Source: Clostridioides difficile_A
GTDB lineage: Bacteria > Bacillota > Clostridia > Peptostreptococcales > Peptostreptococcaceae
DNA: 64,000 nucleotides
Assembly: GCA_945909635.1 (NCBI GenBank)
Contig: OX246690.1
Location: forward strand, 1,488,001-1,552,000
Reading direction: 5' to 3'
Of this stretch, positions 18,201 through 26,760 are shown piece after piece (positions within the stretch are counted from its first letter, which is position 1; every line of letters begins with the position of its first letter). The notes below the pieces were generated by a model that had not been told where the DNA came from, searched no databases, and worked only from the letters and a program-made list of their open reading frames with translations. Position numbers and translations under genes: made by a program.

Positions 18201-19664
18201 ATGAGTAATGTGAACAAAAAGCTAGTTATAGCCATTGGTGCTGTAGCATTAGTAGTCATAATTTTTATAGGCATAATGTGTGTGCAATTTAATGGGGAGA
18301 AAATAGCAAAAAACACATATGTTAATGGAGTAAACATTGGCAAATTGACTAAAGCACAAGCAAAACAGGAATTAAGTAAAAAATACAAATTAGAAAATGT
18401 TGAGTTTATCTACAATGATAAAAACTGGAAAGTTAAAAGTAAAGATTTAAATTTATCTGCAGATTTGGATAAAACAGTAGAAAATGCATATAATTTAAAT
18501 AGAAAGAATGGTTTCTTTGGAAATCTATCAAAAACTATTTCAGCAAATTTTGGAAAGAAAAACAACTTAGTAGTAGTGACAAATTATGATAAAAATAAGC
18601 TAAAATCAGAAATGGAAAAGATAGCTAAAGAAATAGATGTAGAGGTAAAAGATGCAACACTTGATATAAGTGGTGAAAAAGTAAAAGTTGTACCAGACTC
18701 TGATGGTCTTAAAATGGATATTTCTAAGAGTATGGAGAGTTTTGAGAATCAAACTAAAAAAGGAAATTATAAGAACAAGTTAGTAGTAAAAGCTACTCCA
18801 GCAAAGATAAAAAAAGAGCAACTTGCTAATATAGACACAAATTTAGGCAAGTATTCAACAACATTTAAAACTTCTCAAGTAAATAGAAGTATAAACATAA
18901 AATTAGCAACAGATAATATAAGTAATGTATTACTTATGCCAGGAGAAACTTTTTCATTTAACAAGCATACAGGTAAAAGAAGTAAAGAAAATGGATATAA
19001 AAGTGCACCTGTAATAATGGAAGGTGAGATGGAAGAAGACTATGGTGGAGGAGTTTGTCAAGTTTCGTCAACACTATATAATTCTGTGTTATATGCAGGA
19101 TTAGAAATTGTTAATGTAAAAAATCATACAATACCATCAAGTTATGTTCCAAAAGGAAGAGATGCAACTGTTGCAGATAGTGGAATAGATTTCTTATTTA
19201 AAAACAATCTAAAGCATCCAGTTTACATAAAAAATTACGTTTCAGGGAATCAAATTGTTTGCAATATATATGGAAGTGCAGAAGACAAACAAAATATAAC
19301 AATATCAACAAAATTAGATGGTGTTTCACAAACTACAATGAAAAGAGTTAATGATTCTACAATGCCTAAAGGCAAAGAAAAAGTGGAAAAGAGCGGAAGA
19401 AATGCATATTCTGTATCAACATATAGAACATTTAATGATGCTAATGGTAAGAAAATTAAAACTGAAAAAATAGCTAATTCATATTATCCTAAGAAGGAAG
19501 GTATTATATTAGTTGGAACTATGGAACCAAAACCAGAAGAAAAGCCAAAGACAGATGAAAATAAAAACAATCAAAATTCGAATAATCAAAATAATCAACA
19601 AAAACCAGAAACACCACCAACTGATAATAAGCCTAATGAGACACAACCACAACCGCAAGCTTAA
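18201..19664 (+). CDS. VanW/G5-type peptidoglycan-associated membrane protein
   Basis: A 487-residue protein with an N-terminal membrane anchor (~9-29), two YoaR-like peptidoglycan-binding regions (~30-210; YVNGVNIGKLTKAQAKQEL), and a VanW domain (~225-370) with typical MPGETFSFNKHTGKRS and GGGVCQVSSTLYNSVLYAG motifs. A short G5-like beta region follows (~375-435) and the end is a low-complexity Pro/Gln/Asn/Lys tail. The VanW family is common in spore-forming Gram-positives; the name comes from a vancomycin cluster but no direct resistance role is established. Ribosome site AAGGAG precedes the ATG. Confidence 0.88.
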   Translation: MSNVNKKLVIAIGAVALVVIIFIGIMCVQFNGEKIAKNTYVNGVNIGKLTKAQAKQELSKKYKLENVEFIYNDKNWKVKSKDLNLSADLDKTVENAYNLNRKNGFFGNLSKTISANFGKKNNLVVVTNYDKNKLKSEMEKIAKEIDVEVKDATLDISGEKVKVVPDSDGLKMDISKSMESFENQTKKGNYKNKLVVKATPAKIKKEQLANIDTNLGKYSTTFKTSQVNRSINIKLATDNISNVLLMPGETFSFNKHTGKRSKENGYKSAPVIMEGEMEEDYGGGVCQVSSTLYNSVLYAGLEIVNVKNHTIPSSYVPKGRDATVADSGIDFLFKNNLKHPVYIKNYVSGNQIVCNIYGSAEDKQNITISTKLDGVSQTTMKRVNDSTMPKGKEKVEKSGRNAYSVSTYRTFNDANGKKIKTEKIANSYYPKKEGIILVGTMEPKPEEKPKTDENKNNQNSNNQNNQQKPETPPTDNKPNETQPQPQA

Positions 19665-19728
19665 AGTTCTCAAGAATAGGATTTATGTAGAGTATTAAAA
19701 AATATAAATCTAAATAGGAGGGATTACT

Positions 19729-20322
19729 TTGAATTTAAATAATATAACGAATTACGTTCAAAGTATTTGCGAGAATATTTCTAATGTGTTGGATGTAGAT
19801 GTTACTTTAGTTACAAAAGATTTAACTAGGATAGCAGGGACAGGAATATTCAGAGGTAAAATAGGAGAGACAATCTCAGAGAAATCAGTATACTCTCTTG
19901 TTTTAAAAGATGGAAAATCCTATGTTATAAATAAGGAAATAGAAGAGAACTGTAATCAATGTGCAAATAGAGAAAATTGTAAAGAGTTAGCTGATATATG
20001 TACTCCTGTTAAAATGGGAGAACATATACTTGGAATTTTGGGTATAGCTGCATTTAATGAAGAACAAAAGGAAAAAATACTTTCAAAAGACAAGGAGTTA
20101 ACTGCTTTTATAAGAAGTATGTCTGACTTAATATCTTTTAAATTAGATGAATTATATAAACAAGAAGTTAAGACTATGGATGACCTTGAGAGGGAAGCTA
20201 TAGAAAAAGCTATAAAAAAATATGGAAGTAACACAGAAGGTATGAAAAAGGTAGCTGAGGCTTTAAATATAGGTATAGCTACACTGTATAGAAAAGTAAA
20301 AAAATTCAACATTAAAAGTTAG
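19729..20322 (+). CDS. Sensor domain plus Fis-type HTH regulator with four-Cys motif
   Basis: A 197-residue protein started at TTG 19729 behind AGGAGGG. Residues ~1-135 form a GAF-like sensor module similar to that of enhancer-binding activators. It contains Cys75, Cys78, Cys84 and Cys91 (C-x2-C-x5-C-x6-C), a spacing that could hold an Fe-S cluster or metal. The C-terminal ~45 residues (LEREAIEKAIKKYG to IATLYRKVKKF) are a Fis-type helix-turn-helix. The AAA+ domain needed to activate sigma-54 polymerase is absent, so it probably acts as a simple DNA binder. It sits directly upstream of a promoter with a perfect inverted repeat (20415-20429), a possible target. Confidence 0.8.
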   Translation: MNLNNITNYVQSICENISNVLDVDVTLVTKDLTRIAGTGIFRGKIGETISEKSVYSLVLKDGKSYVINKEIEENCNQCANRENCKELADICTPVKMGEHILGILGIAAFNEEQKEKILSKDKELTAFIRSMSDLISFKLDELYKQEVKTMDDLEREAIEKAIKKYGSNTEGMKKVAEALNIGIATLYRKVKKFNIKS

Positions 20323-20331
20323 TAATATTGG

Positions 20332-20374
20332 AAAAAGGTAACCTTTTCACAAGAAGAAGAGGATTACCTTTTTT
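20332..20374 (+). terminator. Hairpin terminator after Fis-type regulator
   Basis: AAAAAGGTAACC at 20332-20343 pairs imperfectly with GGATTACCTTTTTT at 20361-20374, with a terminal T-run. Confidence 0.7.
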
Positions 20375-20411
20375 ATTATGAGAATAATGGCAAAATATGT
20401 ATAGTTTTGAC

Positions 20412-20440
20412 TTGACATATTAAATATGTTATCTTAAATA
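20412..20440 (+). promoter_or_regulatory. Promoter with perfect inverted repeat in spacer
   Basis: TTGACA (20412-20417) and TAAATA (20435-20440) are separated by 17 bases. A perfect inverted repeat, ACATATT-A-AATATGT, spans 20415-20429, overlapping the -35 box and spacer, so a bound repressor would block the polymerase. The binding protein is unknown. Confidence 0.55.
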
Positions 20441-20463
20441 TATATTTTAGAGTGGAGGTGAGT

Positions 20464-21849
20464 ATTATTTTAGTTAAAGATATAAAACAGGACATAGAAA
20501 ACATGCCTAGAAAAATTTTAGATATATCTTTGATAGAAGATAATAAAAGTGATTTGACTTTTTTTAACATAGAAGAAGAAGATGGTGACGAGACACTAAA
20601 AGCATTAAAGCAGAGCTATGTGACTACAAATTATAAAGAAGAGACACTATTGAACTTACAAGGAGCTTTAAATTCAAAGTCAGACACAACATCAAAGGAA
20701 TTAAAATTAGAATCATACAAAAGATATAATAATGCACTGGATTTGGCATATAAGAACTATATAACTAGTGCTATTAATATGGTGAATAAAGCTTTAGAAA
20801 TAAATCCTAAAGATATTGATATACTAAATCTTAGAGGTCTTTTAAAGCTATTAAAATGTGACTTTGCTAAGTCATTTGAGAGCTTTTATACAGCTTTATG
20901 TTATGAAAATAACCATATATCGAGAAAATATGTAAATCTAATTTCATCTGAAGATTTTAAAACATTTTTAGGAAGGTACAATCATTCTATAAGATTTATA
21001 AATGAAGAATTAAATTATGAGTCAATACATATTTTGGAGAATATAATTGAGGAAGAACCTGAACTAATAGAACCATATGTGATTTTATCTTTGTTGTATG
21101 ATAAACTAGGCAATGTAAAAAAGAGAGAAGGATACTTAGATAAACTTAAAGAGTTAGATAAGGATAATCCAGTATTTGAAAAGAAAGAGGAAGAAAAAGA
21201 AGATACAAGTAAAAAAGAAGAAGTAAAAAAAGTTAAAAAGAAGAAAAATATTTTACCATATATTATAGTTGTTTGTGTTTTAGTAGGTATGGGTGTATAT
21301 TTGATTCAAAGTAAAAAGAGAATAGAAAATTTAAATAATCAAATAAGTAGTAAAGATGAAAAGCTAAATGAAACTGATAAAAAGCTGGGAGAAACAAGTG
21401 AAAAATTAGAAAAAACGAATAAAGAGTTAAGTGAGGCTAAAAATAAAGAACCAGAAAGAGAGATAACTGTAGCTGATGAGGAAGATTTATACTATCAAGC
21501 TCTAGATTTAAAGAAAAATAAAGAATATGAAAAAGCCATAGATAATTTTAAAAGTGTAGTTTCTTCTGGGAAAACTAAAAAATATATTTCTGAATCAATA
21601 TATCAATTAGCCATAACAAATAAGCTATTAGGAAATAAAGATGAAGCTATAAAATATTATAAAAAATATATAAATACTTATACTAAACATGACCAGTATT
21701 ATGATGATTCATATTATGAGTTAGGGATGCTTTATTATGATAATGGTGATTTAAAAAATGCACAACAAACCTTCTATAGTTTAAGAAGTGAAGTTCCAGA
21801 CAGCATGTATAACAATTCAAAAATAAAAGAGATTTTAAGTGAAAAATAG
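20464..21849 (+). CDS. Membrane-anchored protein with cytoplasmic and external TPR units
   Basis: The GGAGGTGA site at 20454-20461 leaves only ATT codons (20464, 20467) at normal spacing; GTG at 20452 or 20458 would lie before or inside it, so the true start is uncertain. About 461 residues: an N-terminal helical part with TPR-like units (~80-230; AINMVNKALEINPKD), a Lys/Glu-rich stretch, one membrane helix (~262-282, ILPYIIVVCVLVGMGVYLI), a coiled coil (~290-335), and C-terminal TPR units resembling the YbgF/CpoB periplasmic type (YEKAIDNFKSVV; AIKYYKKYINTY). It may link cytoplasmic and wall-side partners. Function not recognised. Confidence 0.75.
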   Translation: MILVKDIKQDIENMPRKILDISLIEDNKSDLTFFNIEEEDGDETLKALKQSYVTTNYKEETLLNLQGALNSKSDTTSKELKLESYKRYNNALDLAYKNYITSAINMVNKALEINPKDIDILNLRGLLKLLKCDFAKSFESFYTALCYENNHISRKYVNLISSEDFKTFLGRYNHSIRFINEELNYESIHILENIIEEEPELIEPYVILSLLYDKLGNVKKREGYLDKLKELDKDNPVFEKKEEEKEDTSKKEEVKKVKKKKNILPYIIVVCVLVGMGVYLIQSKKRIENLNNQISSKDEKLNETDKKLGETSEKLEKTNKELSEAKNKEPEREITVADEEDLYYQALDLKKNKEYEKAIDNFKSVVSSGKTKKYISESIYQLAITNKLLGNKDEAIKYYKKYINTYTKHDQYYDDSYYELGMLYYDNGDLKNAQQTFYSLRSEVPDSMYNNSKIKEILSEK

Positions 21850-21918
21850 GTTTATATAGTTAAGTTTTTTGAAACAACCAAGTATGTATTTTATTAAATT
21901 AAAATAAAAATAAATTTA

Positions 21919-22017
21919 AAAGAGATTGTATCAAATTATAACTTTCTATTTGAAGAAAGATATTTGCTTGTTGAAAAAACTACAAATATGTGATTTGAAG
22001 CAATCTCTTTAGTTTTT
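21919..22017 (+). terminator. Hairpin before lrgA, terminator or attenuator
   Basis: Arms at 21919-21936 and 21993-22010 pair at 16 of 18 positions, followed by TTTAGTTTTT. It lies 70 bases after the TPR gene and ends 11 bases before the lrgA start. Termination of the upstream unit is likely; control of lrgAB readthrough is possible. Confidence 0.6.
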
Positions 22018-22028
22018 GGAGGTGGAAA

Positions 22029-22400
22029 ATGAAAGTTTTCAATCAGTTAGTAATAATTTTATGTATATGGGTCATAGGAGAGTATATAAGTTCCTTTATA
22101 CAGGGAATTATACTTATTCCTGGAAGTATAGTTGGGATGCTATTATTATTCTTGCTACTACAACTTAAGGTATTAGATTTGAGTAGTATAGAAAATATAA
22201 GTGGATTTTTCCTTGATAATATGGCTATATTCTTCATCCCAGCAGGTGTGTCACTTATAAAATCATTAGACCTGATAAAGGAAAATGTACTAGTGCTTTT
22301 ATTAGTCATATGCTTAAGCACACTAATAGTAATGTATGCCACTGGAGTTATAGTGGAAAAAATGATAAAAAAGAAGGAAGAAGGACAAAAAGATGTATAA
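22029..22400 (+). CDS. lrgA: CidA/LrgA-family holin-like protein
   Basis: A 123-residue membrane protein with four predicted helices spanning ~5-110 and a short charged tail. Typical family patterns include LIPGSIVGMLLLFLLL and FFIPAGVSLIKS. CidA/LrgA proteins are holin-like and tune cell lysis or, with LrgB, transport of small acids such as pyruvate. The stop overlaps the lrgB start by eight bases, so the two are co-translated. Which of the Cid or Lrg roles applies cannot be read from sequence. Confidence 0.88.
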   Translation: MKVFNQLVIILCIWVIGEYISSFIQGIILIPGSIVGMLLLFLLLQLKVLDLSSIENISGFFLDNMAIFFIPAGVSLIKSLDLIKENVLVLLLVICLSTLIVMYATGVIVEKMIKKKEEGQKDV

Positions 22401-23082
22401 TGTATTACAAACGCCAGTGTTTGGTATAATAGTGACAATAGTATTTTTTAATTTAGGGAGATATATCCAACGAAAAACGAACAATCCTATATGTAATCCC
22501 ATGTTAATTGCAATCGTAGGAATAATAGTGTTTTTAAGCATAACTAAAATTCCTTATGAGAACTACAAGATAGGAGCAGATAGTATAAATTTCTTTCTAG
22601 GTCCTGTTACAGTAGTACTTGCAGTTCCACTTTATAAGCAATTTGAATTATTTAAAAAGCATATGGTTGAAATTATTGTAGGTATAGGTTGTGGTATAGT
22701 AATTTCTTTTATATCTGTATTGATAATTGGTAAGATAGCTAATTCAGATGTAAGTATTATAAACTCTTTGATTCCAAAATCTATAACAACACCAATGGGA
22801 ATATCTTTAGCAAATTCCTTAAATGGTATAGAGTCAATAACAGTTGTGGCTATAATTTTTACAGGTATCTTTGGTGGAATGGTTGCTTCTACAGTATTTA
22901 AACTTGGAAATATAAATCATCCAGTTGCTAAAGGAATTGCACTTGGAACGTCTGCACATGCTCTAGGGACTACGAAAGCTTTTGAACTTGGAGAAGTAGA
23001 AGGAGCTATGAGTGGTGTTTCTATTGGAGTATCTGGTACAATTACAGTAATATTAATTCCAATTATAATGAATTTTATATAA
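22393..23082 (+). CDS. lrgB: LrgB/CidB-family membrane protein
   Basis: A 229-residue LrgB-family protein of normal length with about six to seven membrane helices. Conserved stretches are FFLGPVTVVLAVPLYKQ, PKSITTPMGI and HALGTTKAFELGEVEGAMSG near the C-terminus. It forms a unit with the overlapping lrgA gene and is thought to act with it in murein hydrolase control or in pyruvate uptake and export. No LytSR sensor pair lies beside it here. Confidence 0.9.
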   Translation: MYNVLQTPVFGIIVTIVFFNLGRYIQRKTNNPICNPMLIAIVGIIVFLSITKIPYENYKIGADSINFFLGPVTVVLAVPLYKQFELFKKHMVEIIVGIGCGIVISFISVLIIGKIANSDVSIINSLIPKSITTPMGISLANSLNGIESITVVAIIFTGIFGGMVASTVFKLGNINHPVAKGIALGTSAHALGTTKAFELGEVEGAMSGVSIGVSGTITVILIPIIMNFI

Positions 23083-23435
23083 AAATAAAATTAAAATTAG
23101 TATTGTGGATACTTAAAACAAAATAAAATAAAAAAATTTTAAAATAAAAAGTGAATGAAAAAAATGCAAATAATGAAATAAAAAAATCATATACTGAAAT
23201 TATGAAAACAAAAATTTCATTTAGCAATTAATTATGAACAGATAAATATTAAATTTGAATTTGCTAAGATAAGATAAATTACTGTAAAAATAGATATTTA
23301 GAAAAGAATACTATAAATTTACTATATTGCAAGTCAAACAATAAATAGTATCATATTGTGCTAGAAGGATTTTTATTTAAAGCATAAATGAGATGATTTG
23401 AACGTTTTTAAAGATTAAAATATAAAAAATTGCAC

Positions 23436-23463
23436 TAGACATATATGAAAAAGATACTATAAT
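23436..23463 (+). promoter_or_regulatory. Candidate promoter of yitT-like gene
   Basis: TAGACA (23436-23441) and a perfect TATAAT (23458-23463) are 16 bases apart. Transcription would begin near 23470, giving a ~135-base leader. Confidence 0.5.
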
Positions 23464-23466
23464 AGA

Positions 23467-23532
23467 TGATGTAATAGATGACAGTTCAAGAAATTATATA
23501 AAAATTTATTTGAAATATTATCTATTACATCA
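23467..23532 (+). repeat. 13-bp perfect inverted repeat in yitT leader
   Basis: TGATGTAATAGAT at 23467-23479 is the exact reverse complement of 23520-23532, with a 40-base loop. It lies at the predicted transcript 5' end, with no T-run after it. It may be a 5' stabilising hairpin, an RNA regulator or a pair of operator half-sites. Confidence 0.6.
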
Positions 23533-23604
23533 GGAATAATATAATATATGTAAAGATAAGTTTTTAAAATTCTAAAGATTTAGAAAGATTGAAGGGAGAA
23601 AGAA

Positions 23605-24471
23605 ATGAGTGAAGTTAAGAATACCCTACAAAAACATCCAGTTTTAAGATATTCAACAATGTTATTTGGGATGTTGATGACATCTATAGGTATAAATGGG
23701 TTCTTAAGACCAGCACATCTGCTTAGTGGAGGTGCTACAGGTATAGCAACATCTATAAACTATTTGACAAATATAAATGTGGGTCTATTAACATTTTTAA
23801 TCAATATCCCAATATTTATTTTAGGGTTCATATACCTTGAAAAAGAGTTTTGTATTTCAAGTTTAGTAAATATGATTGTATTTTCATTATTATTAGGTGC
23901 GACTCAGGAAATAAGTCAGATTATACCTATACATGATATATTACTCCAAAGTGTATATGGTGGGATACTATCTGGTTTAGGTGTTGGGGTTGTATTTAGA
24001 ACTAGGTCTTCCCAAGGTGGTACAGATATAATAGCTGCAATACTAAAAATTAAGAAGAACATAGAAATGAAAGATACTGCTTTAGCAATAAATGGATTAA
24101 TAGTACTTACAGGAAGTTTCTTATTTGGATTAGATTTAGCATTATATACTCTTATAGGTTTATTTCTAAATGCGTATTCAATGAGCTTCATTAAAGATGC
24201 AATGAATTATCAAAAATCTGTTATGGTAATGTCAAATGAAGTCGATTTAATAGCAGAAGATATAATGAAGAGTTTAGTTAGGGGTGTAACTTTTTTAGAT
24301 GCAGAAGGTGCATATACTCATCAAAAAAAGAAAATTATATATACAATAGTTTCATCAAATGAGATACCAAAGATAAAAGATATAGCTTTGAAGTATGATA
24401 AAAAGGCCTTTATATCTGTAAATGATGTCACAGAGGTAAAAGGAAGAGGATTTAAAGCAAAAGATTTATAG
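23605..24471 (+). CDS. YitT-family membrane protein
   Basis: A 288-residue protein of the YitT/DUF161 family with a C-terminal DUF2179 domain. Five to six helices fill residues ~15-195 (including GINGFLRPAHLLSGGATGIATSI and the conserved RTRSSQGGTDIIA). A cytoplasmic ~80-residue domain follows (VTFLDAEGAYTHQKKKIIYT), typical of the family and related to DUF2179. The transported substrate or role is unknown for these proteins. The ATG has a GAAGGGAG site. A strong perfect terminator follows, so it is monocistronic. Confidence 0.88.
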   Translation: MSEVKNTLQKHPVLRYSTMLFGMLMTSIGINGFLRPAHLLSGGATGIATSINYLTNINVGLLTFLINIPIFILGFIYLEKEFCISSLVNMIVFSLLLGATQEISQIIPIHDILLQSVYGGILSGLGVGVVFRTRSSQGGTDIIAAILKIKKNIEMKDTALAINGLIVLTGSFLFGLDLALYTLIGLFLNAYSMSFIKDAMNYQKSVMVMSNEVDLIAEDIMKSLVRGVTFLDAEGAYTHQKKKIIYTIVSSNEIPKIKDIALKYDKKAFISVNDVTEVKGRGFKAKDL

Positions 24472-24479
24472 AGAATTTT

Positions 24480-24533
24480 ATAGGCTGAGAGCTATAATAT
24501 ATAAATTTATATTATGGCTCTCAGCCTATTTAA
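24480..24533 (+). terminator. Strong hairpin terminator after yitT-like gene
   Basis: Arms of about 21 bases (from 24480 and ending near 24530, core ATAGGCTGAGAGC and GCTCTCAGCCTAT) pair with one mismatch, followed by TTTAAATTT. Confidence 0.8.
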
Positions 24534-24712
24534 ATTTAATAGGTGGAAGATAAAGATTTTATTAATGATTTGTGTATCACTTTAAAAGATGCTATTTTAA
24601 AATTAAAATTGAAAAAATTACTTAATGTGTAGAAAACATGACCACTATTAGGATATAATAAATTTAATGGATTTAGTAAAATATCTAGTAATAACGTTGG
24701 AGGAATGGCATT

Positions 24713-25522
24713 ATGAATTTATCTAAAGAATATGTTAATTTGTATGATAATTATTTGAAATATATAAATGAAGTAAATAAAGAGATTAAAAGTATAAAGA
24801 ACATGAAAAAACGTGTTTTAAAAAAGGGAGATTTTGCTCCAGAAAATGAAGTATTAGAATTAGAAGGAAAAACAATTCGTGATATAGATGAAGTAGATAC
24901 AAAAAAACCAAAAAATAAAATATATAAATTTTCAAATGGGGATGTATATGTAGGTAAGTTTTTAGAGGGAAAGATGGAAGGTCAAGGCTCTTATACTTTT
25001 TTTGTAGATGAAGGAACAGAAATGGAGTACATAGGAGAGTTTAAACAAGATAAAAAAAATGGAAAAGGAAGTTTTGTATTTTCAAATGGAAATGAATATA
25101 TAGGTAATTTTGAAGAAGATACAATGAATGGTATTGGAAATATGCTCTATAATAGTAAAGATGAGTATATTGGAACTTGGAAAAATGGTAAGAAGGATGG
25201 GAAAGGTATTTACAAGTGGAGTGATGGATGTATATATGCAGGTGAATTTAAAGGTGGAAAGATGGAAGGGTATGGTATTTGTTACAATAGTGAAGGCGAA
25301 ATACTTTATGAAGGAGAATGGAAGAACAATTTGATTCATGGTAAAGGGACTTATATATGGGAAAAAGGCAAGAAATATGTAGGTGAATTTATGCATGGAA
25401 AAAAACATGGGCAAGGAACTTTTTATCTAAATAATGAATTGGTTTATGAAGGGACTTGGAAATTTGATAAACCATCCATTTTTGATAGAACATTAGATGA
25501 AATATTTTCTTTAAGACTGTAG
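24713..25522 (+). CDS. MORN-repeat protein
   Basis: A 269-residue protein. Residues 1-65 are helical and charged; from ~70 there are seven full MORN repeats and one partial one (for example YVGKFLEGKMEGQGSY, YIGTWKNGKKDGKGIY, YVGEFMHGKKHGQGTF). There is no signal peptide or membrane helix, so it is probably cytoplasmic. MORN repeats form an extended beta sheet and are used for protein or membrane-lipid contacts, or simply dimerisation. Its role in this organism is not recognised. Start ATG has a GGAGGAATG site. Confidence 0.85.
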   Translation: MNLSKEYVNLYDNYLKYINEVNKEIKSIKNMKKRVLKKGDFAPENEVLELEGKTIRDIDEVDTKKPKNKIYKFSNGDVYVGKFLEGKMEGQGSYTFFVDEGTEMEYIGEFKQDKKNGKGSFVFSNGNEYIGNFEEDTMNGIGNMLYNSKDEYIGTWKNGKKDGKGIYKWSDGCIYAGEFKGGKMEGYGICYNSEGEILYEGEWKNNLIHGKGTYIWEKGKKYVGEFMHGKKHGQGTFYLNNELVYEGTWKFDKPSIFDRTLDEIFSLRL

Positions 25523-25552
25523 CTTTATCTATTAGTAGGTAAAGCTTTTTTA
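25521..25552 (+). terminator. Hairpin terminator overlapping MORN gene stop
   Basis: AGCTTTATC (25521-25529) pairs with GGTAAAGCT (25538-25546), followed by TTTTT. The left arm begins inside the stop codon. Confidence 0.7.
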
Positions 25553-25668
25553 TAATACTTAGTAAATTTGAATAGGTATGAATGTTATTTATTAGTATAT
25601 ATTATCATTATTAGTATACTAAATGAATATTAAAAAATTTTAATTCGATTTTATGAAGGAGGGATATA

Positions 25669-26733
25669 TTGAAGAAATTAATTGCATTAGTGTTAGTAAT
25701 ACTTATTGTTTTATTTTATAGTCCTGAATTGTTAGAGGAAGTATATGATTTAAAAGAAAAAATTTCTCAAAGTGAAATATGGAATGAATTTTTAGACAAG
25801 ATAAATGTAGGTGACAATTCAAAAAAAGATAAAAAAGAAAAAAATCAAAATTTACAATTGAATAATACTGAGAATGAAAATCTAGATGAATCAGATATAA
25901 AGAGTTTTGAAAAAATAAGTCTGGGAGACAATTTAAATCAAGTATTATCAAGTATTGGGAAACCTGGAAGAATTGATACTAGTGAATATGGCTTTGATTG
26001 GTATGTATATAATCAATATGGAAAAGAATTTGCAATGGTTGGTGTTGAAAATAATGAGGTAGTAGCACTTTACAGTAATTCTATGAATTCATGTGAAAAC
26101 CAAGATATAAAAATAAATCAAGATAGGCAAACAGTGAGAACTAAGATTACACCATTAAAATATAAGAGAAAAGGAAATACTAGATATATAATAAACTCAG
26201 AAAATCAATATGATATAATAAGTAAAGAAGGCAAGTATATTACAATTTTCTACGATATTCATGAAAAAAATAGAGTTTGTTCATATTTAATAATTGATAA
26301 AAGTACTGAAGATGAGTTTAAAGAATTATATCCAGATGATAGAGAAGAGCTTAAAAAATGTTTTGAACTAGAAGTTATAGACCTTGTAAATAGTGTTAGG
26401 AATCAAAGAGGATTAAATTCACTAATATACAGTGAACAAGCTACTTTGAGTTCAAGAAAGCATAGTGAAGATATGAGAGATAATAATTTTTTTGACCATA
26501 TAAATAAAAATAATGAAACTCCATTTGATAGAATGAAAAGGGAGGGAATCGTATATACTTCGGCTGGGGAAAACATAGCAGCGGGGCAAATTAACGCAAT
26601 ATATGCACATGAAGCTTGGATGAATTCTGAAGGACATAGAAAAAATATTTTGGGGAATTATAATAATATTGGAGTTGGAGTAATATTTGGAGGAAGCTAT
26701 AAAACATATTACACTCAAAATTTTTATAAATAA
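25669..26733 (+). CDS. Exported CAP (SCP/PR-1) domain protein
   Basis: A 354-residue protein started at TTG 25669 behind AAGGAGGG. Residues ~3-19 form a signal peptide or anchor. Residues ~85-210 are a CAP-associated N-terminal domain (LGDNLNQVLSSIGKPGRID). Residues ~230-353 are a CAP domain with HSEDMRDNNFFDH, TSAGENIAAG and EAWMNSEGHRKNILGNY motifs, giving the usual His/Glu cavity. This arrangement matches Bacillus YlbC. CAP proteins lie outside the membrane; the biochemical role is unsettled. It begins a tightly packed series of genes leading to the folate genes. Confidence 0.88.
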   Translation: MKKLIALVLVILIVLFYSPELLEEVYDLKEKISQSEIWNEFLDKINVGDNSKKDKKEKNQNLQLNNTENENLDESDIKSFEKISLGDNLNQVLSSIGKPGRIDTSEYGFDWYVYNQYGKEFAMVGVENNEVVALYSNSMNSCENQDIKINQDRQTVRTKITPLKYKRKGNTRYIINSENQYDIISKEGKYITIFYDIHEKNRVCSYLIIDKSTEDEFKELYPDDREELKKCFELEVIDLVNSVRNQRGLNSLIYSEQATLSSRKHSEDMRDNNFFDHINKNNETPFDRMKREGIVYTSAGENIAAGQINAIYAHEAWMNSEGHRKNILGNYNNIGVGVIFGGSYKTYYTQNFYK

Positions 26734-26760
26734 CTAAAATGTTTGAAAGGAAGTTTAAAA

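Larger units (their letters stand above)
23083..23604 (+). other. 522-base AT-rich intergenic region upstream of yitT-like gene
   Basis: No coding frame with a ribosome site is visible apart from the GAAGGGAG site for the next gene. The right half contains a candidate promoter (23436-23463) and a 13-bp perfect inverted repeat (23467-23532). The left half is A-rich without structure that I can name. Confidence 0.55.

Noticed and set aside
21919..22017. Reading the hairpin before lrgA as a riboswitch
   Set aside because: It lacks recognisable riboswitch core motifs and looks like an ordinary terminator of the upstream gene.
24900..25470. Direct repeats as a CRISPR-like or satellite array
   Set aside because: The periodicity is explained by the coding of MORN repeats in the protein; no CRISPR array was seen anywhere in the window.
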